Positions 9,651 through 19,828 of a stretch of 64,000 nucleotides of DNA are shown one piece after another; positions within the stretch are counted from its first letter, which is position 1, and every line of letters starts with the position of its first letter. The stretch covers positions 40,609-104,608 of the forward strand of contig CANQBL010000003.1 of assembly GCA_947589105.1 (NCBI GenBank), in the 5' to 3' direction. The notes below the pieces were generated by a model. It saw only the letters and a list, made by a program, of their open reading frames with translations, searched no databases and was not told the origin of the DNA. A program made the position numbers and the translations under genes. This DNA is from an uncultured Bacilli bacterium (GTDB taxonomy: Bacteria > Bacillota_I > Bacilli_A > RF39 > UBA660).

Positions 9651-10553
9651 TTAATTTTTATAATAATTTTTAACATCTTCATATAAATTTTTATTAAATT
9701 TTTTATTTCTAATCATTTCTATTTCAAATTTATATGGAGGATAAGTTTTTTCATCACTACTAACATATGGAGTTTCCAGTATTTTAGGAACCTTTTCTAA
9801 CCTTTTATTATAAATTATGCTAATTAATGATTCAAATCCAATCGTTCCGTATCCAATGTTTTCATGTCTATCTTTATGAGAAGCTATAGGATTTTTAGAA
9901 TCGTTAACATGAACACATCCTATTTTATCTATTCCAATTATATTATCAAATTTATCTAAAAACAAATCAAATGAAGCCATATCATATCCTGCATCATTTA
10001 AATGACACGTATCTAAGCAAACCATTACTTTATCTTTATAATTAACACCATCAATTATTTTCTTAATATGTTCTATATCATAGCAAGTTTCACTTCCCTT
10101 ACCTGCCATAGTTTCCAAACATATTTTAACCGTTTGATTAGGCTTAATAACCTCATTTAAAGCGTTAATAACGTTATTAATTCCAGTTTCTAAATCAAGA
10201 TTAACAAAGCTTCCTGGATGTAAAACTAATTTTTCTATTCCAAGCATTTCCGCCCTTTTTATTTCTTCTTTCAAAAAGTTTATTGCAAATTCATAATTTT
10301 CCTTTTTTTTATTATTAGCTAAATTAATAATATAAGGAGCATGAACTATTATATTTTTTAACTCAATATTATTTTCATATAATAAATTTCTCGCTTCTAC
10401 CGTTAAATCATAATCAATCTTACACCGTTTAGTATTTTGTGGCGCACCTGTATAAAACATAAAAGAGTTGGCCCCATAAGAAATGGCTTCTTTTACACTT
10501 CCAACTAATTGTTCTTTACTTGTAAATGACACATGAGAACCTATTAATAACAT
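9651..10553 (-). CDS. nfo: Deoxyribonuclease IV / endonuclease IV
   Basis: IGSHVSF...NSFMFYTGAPQNTKR, VLHPGSF, CLETMAGKGSE, VCLDTCHLNDAGYD, CVHVNDSKNP. Confidence 0.97.
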   Translation of the reverse strand: MLLIGSHVSFTSKEQLVGSVKEAISYGANSFMFYTGAPQNTKRCKIDYDLTVEARNLLYENNIELKNIIVHAPYIINLANNKKKENYEFAINFLKEEIKRAEMLGIEKLVLHPGSFVNLDLETGINNVINALNEVIKPNQTVKICLETMAGKGSETCYDIEHIKKIIDGVNYKDKVMVCLDTCHLNDAGYDMASFDLFLDKFDNIIGIDKIGCVHVNDSKNPIASHKDRHENIGYGTIGFESLISIIYNKRLEKVPKILETPYVSSDEKTYPPYKFEIEMIRNKKFNKNLYEDVKNYYKN

Positions 10554-10610
10554 ACTACACCTCTTACTTATATAATTATTATACTAAATAAGCTAACTTA
10601 AGGCAAAGAA

Positions 10611-10634
10611 AAAAAGAACTAATCGTTCTTTTAT
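10611..10634 (-). terminator. Terminator downstream of the prepilin gene
   Basis: AAAAGAACGATTAGTTCTTTTTTTC on the minus strand. Confidence 0.8.
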
Positions 10635-11059
10635 GATGCTGGGCATTCAGCGTCAAACGTATAATAAGCACCATTATCATCTTTAGTACCAACAAGTTGG
10701 ACAGGAGAACTTGTATCTATATCAGGATCTATTCTATTAATAAATTTTTTACCTGCTTTTGCCTTTACATTTACTTTCCCAGAGGTAGTATCACTAGAAG
10801 CAACTATCTCGATGTCAATTGCCTCGGCATTGTCAACTTGAGCTTCTAGAGTATCTTTTGTAATCGCATTATCCATAGCACATACCGTTTGCATAGACTT
10901 TCTTACTGATTGCGCAGTTTCTAAGAAAGCTTCTCCCCTTGACTTTTTAATTGCCCTATTTACTTGTTGTGTTGCAATAACCATTATAACAGCAAGTACT
11001 ACGATAACCGCTAACAATTCAATTAAAGTAAACCCTTTTTTATTTAAATTTTTTCTCAT
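10631..11059 (-). CDS. Type IV pilin-like protein with prepilin N-methylation signal
   Basis: NLNKKGFTLIELLAVIVVLAVIMVIATQQV class III signal; two C-terminal-domain cysteines. Confidence 0.88.
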   Translation of the reverse strand: MRKNLNKKGFTLIELLAVIVVLAVIMVIATQQVNRAIKKSRGEAFLETAQSVRKSMQTVCAMDNAITKDTLEAQVDNAEAIDIEIVASSDTTSGKVNVKAKAGKKFINRIDPDIDTSSPVQLVGTKDDNGAYYTFDAECPAS

Positions 11060-11108
11060 TTTTTTATTCCTCCTATTATCATTATTAATATTAACATCAA
11101 TAAATTAT

Positions 11109-11672
11109 TTAGTCAATATATAGTTTCTTTCTTTTTAATATGTTTACAACCTTTTTACCATAATTTCTTGTTTTATAAATTGTTAAATTATCATATTTTG
11201 AATAATCAATTTCTATTTCAGTTTCACATACTATTATTCCATTAATTGATAAAATTTTTATGTTATCATTTATTTTAGAAAGTGATTTATCTAATTCATT
11301 AGTGTGATAAGGAGGGTCTAAAAAGATTATGTCAAATACTACGTTATTACTCATAAAATGATCTAACGCGGTATTAGCATCAGCCTTTTCAATAATAGTA
11401 TTGTCAATATTTAGCATTTTTATGTTATCTTTTATAACACTTATAGCTTCTTTACTATTATCTACTAAGTATGCTCTTAAAGCTCCATTAGAAACAGCTT
11501 CTATTGCAAGATTACCACTACCAGAATATAAATCTAATACAACAGAATCTTTTATGTAATCTTGCAGCATTGCAAAAACAGATTCTTTTACCCTATCCAT
11601 CGTTGGTCTTGTACCCTCAATATCAAAACCTTTTAACGTTCTACCTTTATACTTACCACTAATTACCTTCAC
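11109..11672 (-). CDS. rsmD: 16S rRNA (guanine(966)-N(2))-methyltransferase RsmD
   Basis: MKVISGKYKGRTLKGFDIEGTRPTMDRVKESVFAML; VLDLYSGSGNLAIEA; DIIFLDPPYH. Confidence 0.95.
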   Translation of the reverse strand: MKVISGKYKGRTLKGFDIEGTRPTMDRVKESVFAMLQDYIKDSVVLDLYSGSGNLAIEAVSNGALRAYLVDNSKEAISVIKDNIKMLNIDNTIIEKADANTALDHFMSNNVVFDIIFLDPPYHTNELDKSLSKINDNIKILSINGIIVCETEIEIDYSKYDNLTIYKTRNYGKKVVNILKRKKLYID

Positions 11673-11737
11673 TTTAATTCACCTATTTTTATTTTATCAT
11701 AATTAAATACAATTTAAAATAATAGAATTTTAATAAT

Positions 11738-11764
11738 AAAAAATGTTACTTTATTTCAGTAACA
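11738..11764 (-). terminator. Terminator downstream of the ylbF-like gene
   Basis: GTTACTGAAATAAAGTAACATTTTTT on the minus strand. Confidence 0.7.
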
Positions 11765-12054
11765 CCTTTAGTAATTTTATCTATTCTATTATTTATTTTA
11801 ATAGAAATTAAATTTATTTTATTTTGTAATTCAATATATTGTTTAACAACTGGATTTTTTAATAATTCTAACTTAGATTTTATAAAATCATCTTTATAAT
11901 TATATTTTTCATATAATTTTTTAGCTTCTTCAAATTTTTTTATTAATTGTTTTATTTCTTCACTATTATTTATTTTTAATTTAATCTCATCTAATCTTTT
12001 TTTTATGTTATTTTCATCTATACTATCTATTATTTCATATACTTTTTCTACCAT
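11746..12054 (-). CDS. YlbF/YmcA-like protein
   Basis: 102 aa helical protein (IKQLIKKFEEAKKLYEKYNYKDDFIKSKLELLKNPVVKQYIELQNKI); next to ylbE/ylbD-like genes and rsmD as in Bacillus. Confidence 0.65.
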   Translation of the reverse strand: MVEKVYEIIDSIDENNIKKRLDEIKLKINNSEEIKQLIKKFEEAKKLYEKYNYKDDFIKSKLELLKNPVVKQYIELQNKINLISIKINNRIDKITKGVTEIK

Positions 12055-12062
12055 TTATCTTA

Positions 12063-12284
12063 TCACCTCAAAACATTAATAAATTTACTTACCATATCAA
12101 TTTTATCAATTATGTTATTTATTTTATCAGTAGTTCTTAGTTTGTATTTTTCTTTAACCTCTGATATAAAAACATCTATCATTTCCGGATTTCTAATAAG
12201 GGTTTTATACCAATATGAATTAGATCTTAAATACCTTTTATAATCAGGGTTTGAATCAAGAAAAAGCTTAATTCTTATATCCAT
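12063..12284 (-). CDS. YlbE-like protein
   Basis: FLDSNPDYKRYLRSNSYWYKTLIRNPEMIDVF pattern and synteny. Confidence 0.65.
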   Translation of the reverse strand: MDIRIKLFLDSNPDYKRYLRSNSYWYKTLIRNPEMIDVFISEVKEKYKLRTTDKINNIIDKIDMVSKFINVLR

Positions 12285-12655
12285 TAGTCCTCAAATTTTT
12301 TAAATAATTGTCTAGGCTGATACGAAGATGCCGTATTAGCCGCTTTTGCTGCTGATCCTGCTGTAAACCCTTGAAGTAACTCTATTATTTTCTGAAGACT
12401 ATTAACACCCTTTTGTACTGAATTCATATCTACTTTTTTTAGCATATCAGTTATACTTGTTATGTTAAAAGAATCGGTTTTAACATTTTCATTTTTATCG
12501 TTATTTTTATAAAGTTGCCATACTTTTTCATCTTCTCCGTATAATGACCATTGTTCATAAAACTTTTGCCACGTCATTTCACCAGAATTAACGTACTTAA
12601 TTAGTTCCGGTTTTTTTCTTACAAATGCTTTAAATTCCTCTTTCAAGATAATCAC
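12284..12655 (-). CDS. YlbD-like putative spore-coat protein
   Basis: FKAFVRKKPELIKYVNSGEMTWQKFYEQWSLYGEDEKVWQLYK; synteny. Confidence 0.7.
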   Translation of the reverse strand: MIILKEEFKAFVRKKPELIKYVNSGEMTWQKFYEQWSLYGEDEKVWQLYKNNDKNENVKTDSFNITSITDMLKKVDMNSVQKGVNSLQKIIELLQGFTAGSAAKAANTASSYQPRQLFKKFED

Positions 12656-12785
12656 CCTAATATAACTTATGCTTTTTCGTATTTTTTTTTCATATTATGA
12701 CAATTTTTTATCGTCTTTTAATGTTATTAAAAATACTTTTTTCATATTAACACCTTTATATATAATAACATTTGTTTTATTTTTA

Positions 12786-14183
12786 TTATTTAAGCTTTGA
12801 GATTTTATCAATTTTTATTTTATTCTTAATATTTTCATAAATTTCATCATTGATATCTAAATAATTATTCCATACTTCTGGAATATTAATAGATTCTATA
12901 ATAGATTTTTCATACCTAGATAATCTATCATTTCTTAATTTGGTTTTTGCTATAATTTCTGAACCTTGTTGATTATTTTTTCTAAATATTCCTAAAATAA
13001 TATAAGTATTATGATTTAGTCTTTTAAAAGTAACTCTTATTTTGTTAACTCTTAATTTATATATTTTATTTAAACAAAAAATCATTGTTCTATTTGATAC
13101 TGCACCATCTTTTTTAATAAGTTCTAAGGCTTTTAAAAGATGTTTATATTCCTCTTTTGGTATGTTTTTATCTATCATATCAATCATTTTATCAGTATTA
13201 TTAATAAAATCATAAAATAACACATTAACATGCTCTTCTTTAGATATTTTATCATCATTAAATTCATCTTGATTCATTTTTAGCATATAACCTGATATAG
13301 TATCATATAAAGTTTTTTCTTTAACAGGATCTATGTTAAGTAACATTTCATTAATAATATTTTCTATATCATCATCATAACTAATGGCATTTAAAAATTC
13401 AATTATAGCATCTTTGTTATCATAAAAAGCTCTTATAGTAGTTAAATAATTATCTATTATAGGGTTTTTACTTTTTACTTTTTTTTGCACTATTATTTGT
13501 TTTTTATCATCAATATAAGTTTTTTGTTCTTCCTTTTTAGGTTGATTAGTTTCTTTTTTTCTTTCAGTTATTTTTCTAGATTCTATATAATTATTTAGTT
13601 CATTAAATAATTCTTCTTTATCTAAAACATCTTCCTTTTCTATTAATAAAGTAATTGTATTAATATCTCTGGAAGTTAAAGGCAAGTTGCTTTTTATATT
13701 TTTTAGTGCGTATTCAGCCTTTTTTTTCATATCTTTTTTTTGTTCTTTTTCATTTTCTAAACTTTCATAAAAATCAACTATATATTTAAGAGAAAGCATA
13801 AATATTTCCATCATTTTTTTACTTTCTTTTTCTAAAGATAATGAATTTGTTATTAATTGAGATTTATCCATAAGAGTAACTTTATAAGAAAAAACATTCG
13901 TATTATAGTCTTTTTTTTGATATTTATCTAATTCCTTATTAGCTTGCATTAATTTATTAAATAATACATTATTATAAAAAGCTAATATTTCTATAAATTC
14001 ATCAAAAGTATTTTTATCCACTAATTTGTTTGTTTTTATAATATCCCTTTTATTTTTATTGGGAATTAAAGAATCGTATACATGTTTTAAATCCCTTAGT
14101 TTAATAGATATAGACTTTATTTTTTCTTCTTGATATGTTATTTCATTATTTATTAATTTAATTATATTATTCATTAACATCAC
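12786..14183 (-). CDS. Hypothetical protein, long helical/charged
   Basis: 465 aa uninterrupted ORF between ylbD-like and sigE; no recognisable family. Confidence 0.6.
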   Translation of the reverse strand: MMLMNNIIKLINNEITYQEEKIKSISIKLRDLKHVYDSLIPNKNKRDIIKTNKLVDKNTFDEFIEILAFYNNVLFNKLMQANKELDKYQKKDYNTNVFSYKVTLMDKSQLITNSLSLEKESKKMMEIFMLSLKYIVDFYESLENEKEQKKDMKKKAEYALKNIKSNLPLTSRDINTITLLIEKEDVLDKEELFNELNNYIESRKITERKKETNQPKKEEQKTYIDDKKQIIVQKKVKSKNPIIDNYLTTIRAFYDNKDAIIEFLNAISYDDDIENIINEMLLNIDPVKEKTLYDTISGYMLKMNQDEFNDDKISKEEHVNVLFYDFINNTDKMIDMIDKNIPKEEYKHLLKALELIKKDGAVSNRTMIFCLNKIYKLRVNKIRVTFKRLNHNTYIILGIFRKNNQQGSEIIAKTKLRNDRLSRYEKSIIESINIPEVWNNYLDINDEIYENIKNKIKIDKISKLK

Positions 14184-14210
14184 CTTTTTATATTATATCA
14201 TAAAAAAAAA

Positions 14211-14900
14211 CTATATTTTTATAGTTTCCTTTATTTTTTTTATAACCTTTTTTTCTATTCTCGATATATAACTTTGTGATATATTTAATTTTTCTGCTAA
14301 TTCTTTTTGGGTAATTTCTTTTTCACCAAATAAACCATATCTTAATTTCATAATTTGTCTATCTCTTTCTGGTAATCTGTTAATTTCTTTCATAAGAGTA
14401 AGTTTTAAGTCATTATCTTCAAGTTCTTTAGTAACTAAATCGGGATCTGTTCCTAAGATATCTTCTAAATGAAGCTCATTACCTTCAGAATCAAATGATA
14501 ACGATTCTTCAAGTGATACATCTGCATTTCGTTTTTTATTTTTTCTTAAATACATAAGTATTTCATTATCTATACACCTTGAAGCATAAGTTGCAAGTTT
14601 AATATTTTTATCTACCTTATAGGTATTTATTCCTTTTATTAAACCAATTGTTCCTATGCTTACTAAATCTTCTAAATCAATTTTTGTATTTTCATATTTT
14701 TTTGACAAATAAACAACCAAACGCAAATTATGTTCAATTAATTTATTTTTAGCTTCAATATTACCATTTGAAGCTTCCATAAGATATTTTAGTTCTTCAT
14801 CCTTTGATAAAGGCTCTGGTAGAGCATCAGTAGAACCAACAAAAAATATGTAACTTACCTTTTTAAATAAACTTCTAATAAAATTGATTATTTTTTTCAT
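14211..14900 (-). CDS. sigE: RNA polymerase sporulation sigma factor SigE (pro-sigma-E)
   Basis: NGNIEAKNKLIEHNLRLVVYLSKKYENTKIDLEDLVSIGTIGLIKGINTY; N-terminal pro-region; paired with spoIIGA. Confidence 0.95.
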   Translation of the reverse strand: MKKIINFIRSLFKKVSYIFFVGSTDALPEPLSKDEELKYLMEASNGNIEAKNKLIEHNLRLVVYLSKKYENTKIDLEDLVSIGTIGLIKGINTYKVDKNIKLATYASRCIDNEILMYLRKNKKRNADVSLEESLSFDSEGNELHLEDILGTDPDLVTKELEDNDLKLTLMKEINRLPERDRQIMKLRYGLFGEKEITQKELAEKLNISQSYISRIEKKVIKKIKETIKI

Positions 14901-15691
14901 TTTTCAATCTCCTTTATGATTTTTTTATGTAATAGTAAGTCTACTCCTTCAATTTTGAATTTATTGTCACTTATTCCTATTAAACATTCATCTTCTATTT
15001 CTTTACCATTTATGACTATTTTTTTTATTTTAAAACATTTTATAAATTCTTTACTTTTAACGGTAATACAAGGAACCAAAATACATCTTGGGTTATAATT
15101 ACCTAATACCTCTTTATTTATTATTACTATAGGTCTTTTTTTATATGGATCATATAAATTATTTCCAGTATCTAAAAAACCTGTTAAATTAATGGTTTTA
15201 TTATTTAAAAAAGTTATATCAACTTCATATTCTTTTGAGTATTCCTCCTTTAATTTTCTTGATTTAAAAACGTATATCGTAATTATTATCGGTGATAAAA
15301 TAACAACTAAAAAAAGGTTTATACTAATTCCGTTATGAAAAAATATTAAGCCAACGTTTTTATATGATAATTCATTATTAACATAATATAAAAAACCACC
15401 TAAAATTATGCTTAATAAATATAAATATATTAAATTATTAAACATATATTTAAAATTTCTATAAGAAAAAGTGGTTAAAACCATTAAAATTGATATTAAT
15501 ATTTTAAATGCAAAAAGCATTGTAGAACTTATTTTGGTAAATAAAAAAACAATACTTAATCCTCCAATTAAAGCTCCTAATACAATCTTTTTAATGCTTA
15601 CGTTCCTTCTTAGAATAATATTAACTGATAACAATAAAATAAAATCTAAAAAAAAGTTCAATAAGATTATTAAATCAATATATATCTTCAT
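14897..15691 (-). CDS. spoIIGA: Sigma-E processing peptidase SpoIIGA
   Basis: Five-helix membrane N-terminus, FLDTGNNLYDPYKKRPIVIINKE aspartic-protease-like motif, ATGA overlap with sigE. Confidence 0.93.
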   Translation of the reverse strand: MKIYIDLIILLNFFLDFILLLSVNIILRRNVSIKKIVLGALIGGLSIVFLFTKISSTMLFAFKILISILMVLTTFSYRNFKYMFNNLIYLYLLSIILGGFLYYVNNELSYKNVGLIFFHNGISINLFLVVILSPIIITIYVFKSRKLKEEYSKEYEVDITFLNNKTINLTGFLDTGNNLYDPYKKRPIVIINKEVLGNYNPRCILVPCITVKSKEFIKCFKIKKIVINGKEIEDECLIGISDNKFKIEGVDLLLHKKIIKEIEK

Positions 15692-15714
15692 TTTTTATCA
15701 CCAATTTAATTATA

Positions 15715-15741
15715 AAAAAAAGACACTTAAATAAGTGTCGA
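15715..15741 (-). terminator. Terminator downstream of ftsZ
   Basis: CGACACTTATTTAAGTGTCTTTTTTT on the minus strand. Confidence 0.85.
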
Positions 15742-15758
15742 AAGAAAATAGTTTAAAA

Positions 15759-16844
15759 CTAAAAGCTTCTTCTGTTTTTTAAAAAGTTTGGTATGTCATC
15801 ATCATCGTCGTCATCATCTTGCATCATATTATTAATTCTTGGAGTAATTGTTTGTGGTTCACGTTTTTTTTCTGGTTGTTCTGCTACTTTTTGTTCACCT
15901 TTTTCGAATCCTGTTGCTATAACGGTAACAATAACCTCATCAGATAAATTTTCATTGATTACTGCACCAAAAATGGTGTTTATATCATTATTAGAAGTAG
16001 ATCTTACAACTTCTGCAGCATCTTCTGCTTCAAACAATGTAAGGTTAGCTCCACCGGTTATGTTTATTATAGCATCAGTAGCTCCAGATATATTAGTTTC
16101 AAGAAGAGGACTTGAAACAGCTTGTCTTGCAGCTTCTACAGCTCTATTTTCACCAGTTCCCATACCTATACCAATAAGCGCGTTTCCGCTTTTTTCCATT
16201 ACCGCTTTAACATCAGCGAAATCTAGGTTTATTAAACCAGTTACCGCAATTAAATCAGAAATAGATTGAACACCTCTATGAAGAACGTTATCAACTTCAT
16301 GGAAAGCTTCTACCATCGGAGTAGATTTATCTATTATTTCTCTTAACCTATCATTTGGAATTACTATCAACGTATCAACGTGAGCCTTTAATTCTGAAAG
16401 ACCTTCAATTGCTTGTGCCATTCTTCTTTTACCTTCAAAGGTAAATGGTTTAGTAACTATTGCAACCGTAAGTGCCCCAAGGTTTTGTGCTATTTCAGCA
16501 ATAACTGGAGCTGCACCAGTACCGGTTCCTCCACCCATACCACAAGTTATGAAAACCATGTCGGCTCCTTTTAAAGCCTCTTCAATTTCTTTTTTAGATT
16601 CAAGTGCCGCTTCCCTTCCTACCTCAGGATGACCTCCAGCTCCTAAACCTGCAGATATCTTAGATCCGATTTGTATTTTAGTTTCTGCTTGCGAACTATT
16701 TAAAACTTGTAAATCAGTGTTTGCAACAATAAATTCAACACCTCTTACCCCACATTCTATCATGCGGTTAACAGCGTTTCCTCCACCGCCACCTACACCG
16801 ATAACTTTAATTTTTGCTAATTGATCTACTGGTAAACCAAACAT
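15759..16844 (-). CDS. ftsZ: Cell division protein FtsZ
   Basis: [35 protein letters not shown] tubulin signature, C-terminal [13 protein letters not shown]. Confidence 0.99.
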   Translation of the reverse strand: MFGLPVDQLAKIKVIGVGGGGGNAVNRMIECGVRGVEFIVANTDLQVLNSSQAETKIQIGSKISAGLGAGGHPEVGREAALESKKEIEEALKGADMVFITCGMGGGTGTGAAPVIAEIAQNLGALTVAIVTKPFTFEGKRRMAQAIEGLSELKAHVDTLIVIPNDRLREIIDKSTPMVEAFHEVDNVLHRGVQSISDLIAVTGLINLDFADVKAVMEKSGNALIGIGMGTGENRAVEAARQAVSSPLLETNISGATDAIINITGGANLTLFEAEDAAEVVRSTSNNDINTIFGAVINENLSDEVIVTVIATGFEKGEQKVAEQPEKKREPQTITPRINNMMQDDDDDDDDIPNFLKNRRSF

Positions 16845-16856
16845 TCTATTTCCTCC

Positions 16857-18107
16857 TTAATTATCAAAAAAGTAGTTAAAAATTCTACCGAATACCGAAT
16901 CACTTCTACCTATTCTTGTCTTACTATGTACCAAGTTATCGACATCGTCACTACTAAACATTGAATATTCTTTTCCCCTTAATTTTATCTTTTTAACAAA
17001 GTGCTTAATTGCACCAGATACAGTAATAAACCTTGCTTTTCTAATACCTAATGAATTTATTGAATAAGTTTTACCAACTTTACCAAATATATCCTCCAAG
17101 ACAAAGTTAATACCAGGCATATCTATTATGCCACCTAACACCATTATATAACTAATTTGCTTATTTGTTAATACTTTTAATTCATTTTTCGAAACATTTA
17201 GGATTTGGGATAATCTTTTATTTATTACTTGAGAAAGTTCATACTGGTTTATACTAACCAATTTTGAGTTAACATCCCTTGTTTCATATGTTTCACTTTT
17301 GCTAGCATACCTTGGATTTGCTATACCAAAATTTTCTTTTATCTTACGAGCTGTTTTTTTATTAGTGTAATATATATATGATATATCCTCATCAATTACC
17401 CTACTTCCAATTTTTAATATAGAACTATTAGTTGCTACTCCTTTATTAAATATTGATACAACAGTCATATCCTTACCAATATTTATTAAAGCACCACATT
17501 TTTCATCCATTTCATCTGTTTTAACTTCTTCATAATCACAAACCGTAGATAAAGCTAAATCTACCACTTCAATTCCTGCTGCTTCAATAACTTTAACGTA
17601 AGAAATTACATGGGATTTAGGTACTAATGCAAGCATAGCTCTAATACCTAGCCTATCACAAATTTTATTCGTCGGATCTTTTAACGTTTCTATTTCAGAA
17701 CCGTTTTCATAAATGGTAAAATCTATTGGAGTTATACTAACTAATTCCATATTAGGTAAAACATCATTTAAAGAAGCATTTTGAACCCTAATAACGTCCT
17801 TTTTGGTAACCATCTTTTCGTCATTTACAATTGGAACATTACCATGAACTAAACTATATTCTGCATCAAGAGGTGGTATTGTAAGTACCGCCTTTTTTAT
17901 ATTTATATTAATCCTAGAATTAATATCTTCAATTGCCAGTTTAATTCTTTCTAAAAGAGCATTTTCATCAGTAATTACTCCACTTTTAACTCCCTTAGAG
18001 CGAACCGATGAAACGGCCAAAGTTCTTTGTTTACCCTCAAAATATTCACTAACCAAAATACGCACAGTATCAGAACCGATATCGATGCTTGTATAAATTT
18101 TTTTCAT
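16857..18107 (-). CDS. ftsA: Cell division protein FtsA
   Basis: TSIDIGSDTVRILVSEY, INIGKDMTVVSIF, VLGGIIDMPG; start moved to M7, which has an AGGAG SD. Confidence 0.93.
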   Translation of the reverse strand: MKKIYTSIDIGSDTVRILVSEYFEGKQRTLAVSSVRSKGVKSGVITDENALLERIKLAIEDINSRININIKKAVLTIPPLDAEYSLVHGNVPIVNDEKMVTKKDVIRVQNASLNDVLPNMELVSITPIDFTIYENGSEIETLKDPTNKICDRLGIRAMLALVPKSHVISYVKVIEAAGIEVVDLALSTVCDYEEVKTDEMDEKCGALINIGKDMTVVSIFNKGVATNSSILKIGSRVIDEDISYIYYTNKKTARKIKENFGIANPRYASKSETYETRDVNSKLVSINQYELSQVINKRLSQILNVSKNELKVLTNKQISYIMVLGGIIDMPGINFVLEDIFGKVGKTYSINSLGIRKARFITVSGAIKHFVKKIKLRGKEYSMFSSDDVDNLVHSKTRIGRSDSVFGRIFNYFFDN

Positions 18108-18250
18108 TAGAGCAACTCCTATCATATAACTATACCATATAAAATATTATACTATATAAATAAAATTTTTTAAATATATATTTAAAAAAATAAACATTTA
18201 ATAAATAAAATTATATATTTTATATTTAAAATATTAGTTAATAAAAAAGA

Positions 18251-18919
18251 TTATTTAACTTCAAAAAAGTCACCATAATCTAAATAAAGAGTTCCGTTTT
18301 GTTTTCCGACGTTTTCTAAAATAGTGTTATATTTATTTATTTTTTTAAATTTATTAACGGTTAAATAAACACTATTACCATCATTCATATAAACTAAATA
18401 CCTATCGGAGTCTATTTCGTTTGGATCATATTTTATTTCTGAAATTTGACATAAAACGTCAGAATTAATTTTATTCATCGCTTTTAAAAAAGAGGACTTT
18501 TTATCTTTTGGAACATCATTTGTCAAAAAAGGTACGCAAACTATTTTGTTATCATTTATATTTTTATCTATTGTTACTTTACTTCCAGTTTTTTTATCAA
18601 TATATAAAACTTTTTTTTCTTTAATTTTTATTTTAATACTTAAAAGTCCCTTAGAAACTTTTACACTACTAACATAATTATTTTTAAGAATTTTATTATG
18701 GACACTATAAGATAAAGTTTTAAAATAAGAAGGATAATCTTGCAAATCAGCCATTTCTATTATTTCTTGATCAGTTAAAATATTATTACCAGTTATTATT
18801 ATGCTTCTTATCTTAAAATCAAAAAATTTTAATAACGCAAAAGAAATTACTACTAAAAATAGTAATAACATAAACAATCTTCCAATTCTTAATCTTCTTT
18901 TTTTCTTTTGCTTTTTCAT
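18251..18919 (-). CDS. divIB: Cell division protein DivIB/FtsQ
   Basis: Single TM, POTRA-like IRSIIITGNNILTDQEIIEMADLQDYPSYF, between ftsA and murB. Confidence 0.85.
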   Translation of the reverse strand: MKKQKKKRRLRIGRLFMLLLFLVVISFALLKFFDFKIRSIIITGNNILTDQEIIEMADLQDYPSYFKTLSYSVHNKILKNNYVSSVKVSKGLLSIKIKIKEKKVLYIDKKTGSKVTIDKNINDNKIVCVPFLTNDVPKDKKSSFLKAMNKINSDVLCQISEIKYDPNEIDSDRYLVYMNDGNSVYLTVNKFKKINKYNTILENVGKQNGTLYLDYGDFFEVK

Positions 18920-18922
18920 AAG

Positions 18923-19828
18923 CTACTCCCAGTTTACAAATTCTTGTTCTATTTTTAAATCAACACCAGTTTTTTCTTTAATTTTATCATGAACATAATC
19001 GATTAAATTTTTAACATCATTTGCGGTTGCTTTATTATCATTTATTATAAAATTAGCATGTTTAGAACTTACTTTTGCACCACCAATTCTATACCCTTTA
19101 AGCCCACAATCCTCTATTAATTTACCTGCAAAATTTCCTTCTGGGTTTCTAAAAACCGAACCCGCTGAAGGATAATCTAAAGGTTGTGAAAGAAGTCTTT
19201 TTTGTCTTCTTGTTTCCATTAATTCTTTTATTAATTTTTTATCACCATGCATAAGTACTATTTTAGCTTCTAAGCAAATGTACTCTGGATTTTGTTTTAA
19301 AAAAGATGTTCTATATTTATAGTTTAAATCTTTATTATATAGTGTTTTAATTTTAAAATCCGGAGTTATTACCTTTACCTCTGATACAATATATCCCATA
19401 TCGGATTTATAAGCACCGGCATTCATAAATACCGCTCCACCAATAGTACCTGGAATGCCACTTGCAAATTCTAAACCAGTAAGCCCCTCTTTTAAAGCTA
19501 AGTATGATAACTTAACTAAGCTAGCTCCAGCTCCAGCGGTTATTATGGTATCTTTTACTTTTACTTTATTAAAAAAATCAAGTTTAATTAAAACACCATT
19601 AAATAAATTATCACTAAAAATTAAATTAGATCCGTTACCCAAAATTTTGTATTTTATATTTTCCGATTTTATTTTATTAATCAATAAAAGTAGTTTTTTT
19701 TCATTTTTAGGATAAACTAAAACCCTAGCTATACCCCCTACTTTATAAGTAGTATATTTTTTTAAATCTATATTTTCTTTTACGGTTCCTATTTTCTTTT
19801 TCTTAATAAATTCAATTATTTCTTCCAT
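18923..19828 (-). CDS. murB: UDP-N-acetylenolpyruvoylglucosamine reductase MurB
   Basis: KYTTYKVGGIARVL, LGNGSNLIF, FASGIPGTIGGAVFMNAGAY, YPSAGSVFRNP; start at M4 with GGTGAT SD. Confidence 0.98.
   Translation of the reverse strand: MEEIIEFIKKKKIGTVKENIDLKKYTTYKVGGIARVLVYPKNEKKLLLLINKIKSENIKYKILGNGSNLIFSDNLFNGVLIKLDFFNKVKVKDTIITAGAGASLVKLSYLALKEGLTGLEFASGIPGTIGGAVFMNAGAYKSDMGYIVSEVKVITPDFKIKTLYNKDLNYKYRTSFLKQNPEYICLEAKIVLMHGDKKLIKELMETRRQKRLLSQPLDYPSAGSVFRNPEGNFAGKLIEDCGLKGYRIGGAKVSSKHANFIINDNKATANDVKNLIDYVHDKIKEKTGVDLKIEQEFVNWE

Noticed and set aside
15793-16269. ORF on + strand with SSSSSSSS stretch
   Set aside because: Antisense of ftsZ; poly-Ser is the complement of the poly-Asp tail. 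Not a real gene.
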